From: Tetrahymena thermophila SB210
Taxonomy: Eukaryota > Ciliophora > Oligohymenophorea > Hymenostomatida > Tetrahymenidae
Assembly: GCF_000189635.1 (NCBI RefSeq)
Contig: NW_002476030.1
Span: 133,165 to 197,164, forward strand
Length of the DNA stretch: 64,000 nucleotides
Direction of reading: 5' to 3'
The translations under genes and the position numbers were made by a program. The notes under the pieces are model-generated. The model was given only the letters and a program-made list of their open reading frames with translations. It had not been told where the DNA came from and did no database searches. This document shows, piece after piece, positions 62,574 to 64,000 of the stretch; within the stretch, counting starts at the first letter, position 1; each line of letters starts with the position of its first letter.

Positions 62574-63527
62574 AAATTAGGACAGTAATGTTAATAATGC
62601 CCTTAAGGAACTACATCTATATCACCTTATGATCTACCTAATACATCTATTGGCTATTGTTCTAAATGCTTAAAAAATTACTTCATGTCAAAGAAAAGTT
62701 ATATTCCTTCTCCTAATTCCCTTTAAAGTGAATCTCCTGCTACCTGTAATCCATGTCCTTCAGGTTCAGGAAATAGCAGTGGATCTTATAGTCCTGGAGA
62801 TCAAACTCAATGCGACACATGTTAACCTAATTACTTTATGACAGCTGCAGTTTCATAAACTTAAGCAGCTTAATGTTCTCCTTGCCCACATAATTCTGGT
62901 AACCAAGGTGTAAATGCTGCTGGAGATTAATCTTAATGCAATTAATGTCAGGATAATTCCTATATGACTGCTCCTGCATAACATGGATAATCTGCTTAAT
63001 GTTCTCCATGTCCTCCAAATTCTTATAGTAGTGCTCCAAATTCTGTAGGTTTCTGCACGTGCTTTGATCCATTTGCCATCTCTTTATCATCCACTCAAAA
63101 TTCTTGCGTTTGCTAAAGTGGGTACGCAGGAAATGTAGCTACAGCTAAAGGTTAAAATGGTTGTTATAAATGTGGAAATAATTAATTTATTTCAGGAAAT
63201 AAATGTGTGTCTTGTGCAGATGGTTCAACAGTTAATAAGGATTTAACTGGTTGTACTTGCAACGATACAAGTGATGGTACTATTGCTTGGAGCTCTAACA
63301 CTAATATTTGTTAGTGCAAACCAAACTACTATGGGTCCCCTGATAAAGCCTCTTAAGGATCCTCAGGATCTTGTAAGCCGTGCCCTCAAGGTTCAACCTC
63401 TTAAGTTGGATCTAAAACAGCAGATTAATGTTAAAAGCCTCCTTCAGATAATCAATCTTAATATTCATACTCTTTAATAATTTCAAATTCTCTTCTTATT
63501 AGTTTTATTTTTATTATATTTTATTGA
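62424..63527 (+). CDS. Cys-rich GPI-type surface antigen (immobilization-antigen-like)
   Basis: Intronless, 367 residues from the first ATG, or 359 from the in-frame ATG at 62448; TGA at 63525-63527. The N terminus is a signal peptide (SLFFTAILLGLISCC). The mature protein has about 30 cysteines, mostly in C-x-x-C or C-x-C pairs, in imperfect repeats of the form QC-DTC...YFMTA...AAQCSPCP, as in ciliate immobilization (Ser) antigens that coat the cell and cilia. The protein ends in a Ser/Asn stretch followed by a hydrophobic tail (SLLISFIFIIFY), as expected for a GPI-anchor signal. It is short for a Tetrahymena i-antigen but complete. Such genes are often expressed one at a time in response to temperature or culture conditions; nothing in the sequence shows how this one is controlled. 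Confidence 0.85.
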
Positions 63528-64000
63528 ATATCATTTGTCTGGTTTTAAATCATTTTTAAATTTTTATCAAAGTGCTTTTTTTGAAATATTTATCAAATTA
63601 AATAATATTTATATATGGTAAATTTTATGGAGTTATTAAATTCCCATTCTTTTTCAGCGAAAATATCTTAAATTAAAAAATTTACTCTCTTAAAATTTGC
63701 GGTTTTAGTATAAATTTAAGGTAATTTAAAAGATTACAGTATATGGTCACACAGAAAAGTAAAAAATATAATAAGAAAATTAGCTGTTTTATTATTTAGA
63801 TTAATTATATATGTACAATTTTTGAAGAAAAATATTGATTTGATTTTTATGTGGTAGGGATTGATATTATGAAATGTAATACATGAGTTATTTTCCTTTT
63901 TTGATTACGATTAATTTCTTTTAATTAACTAATAAAGAAATTATGTATTATTAAAGTATCGAATATTTAAAAGTGTTACTGCTCATATTTTTTAAGCTTA
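63528..64000. other. Non-coding end of the window
   Basis: A/T-rich sequence after the antigen gene. I see no gene start or RNA element before the window ends. Confidence 0.4.

Noticed and set aside
1..64000. tRNA genes, CRISPR arrays, transposase genes and viral genes
   Set aside because: I looked for tRNA-type T-loop motifs, regularly spaced repeats and recognisable transposase or viral motifs and saw none that hold up.

Overview
The window looks like macronuclear DNA of a ciliate of the Tetrahymena type. Every gene that can be followed reads TAA and TAG as glutamine and stops only at TGA. The DNA is extremely A/T-rich, introns are short and begin GTAA/GTAT and end TTTAG or similar, and an intronless histone H2A gene encodes a protein that looks like Tetrahymena H2A.X. 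Exon coordinates were worked out by hand from frame, phase and splice-site agreement. Products are named from motifs I recognise, not from searches.

Layout. 1.6-4.2 kb: ADA2-type transcriptional adaptor (+). 5.1-7.2 kb: leucine-rich-repeat protein (-). 8.1-16.0 kb: a single 2,629-codon exon for a protein kinase fused to two TPR arrays (+). About 16.1 kb: a candidate structured RNA. 16.8-19.5 kb: coiled-coil/Kelch protein (-). 21.2-25.7 kb: coiled-coil protein with a C-terminal beta-rich domain (+). 26.2-28.3 kb: thymidine/pyrimidine-nucleoside phosphorylase (-). 32.3-32.7 kb: histone H2A.X (-), flanked by long gene-poor stretches. 34.8-38.0 kb: Q-rich coiled-coil protein with acidic motifs (+). 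38.9-46.1 kb: two tandem paralogues of an unrecognised family (+). 47.1-52.7 kb: two tandem OSCA/TMEM63-like membrane proteins (-). 53.5-60.1 kb: two tandem membrane proteins with histidine-kinase-type ATPase domains (+). 61.9-63.5 kb: a cysteine-rich, probably GPI-anchored surface antigen (+), preceded by a broken partial copy of its own 5' end.

How it fits together. The left half holds ordinary nuclear, cytoskeletal or ciliary and metabolic genes. The right 25 kb is built from local duplications: two copies each of three unrelated gene families, then a duplicated surface-antigen leader. The OSCA-like pair and the histidine-kinase-like pair are divergent across one 851-bp spacer. All four proteins are predicted to be membrane proteins that could sense external conditions, so a shared promoter region and a sensory role are plausible, but this is inference.

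Limits. Open frames without TGA arise easily by chance in this A/T-rich DNA, so I did not call genes on open frames alone. N-terminal exons of the genes at 34.8, 38.9 and 42.9 kb and the last exon of the 5.1-7.2 kb gene are uncertain.
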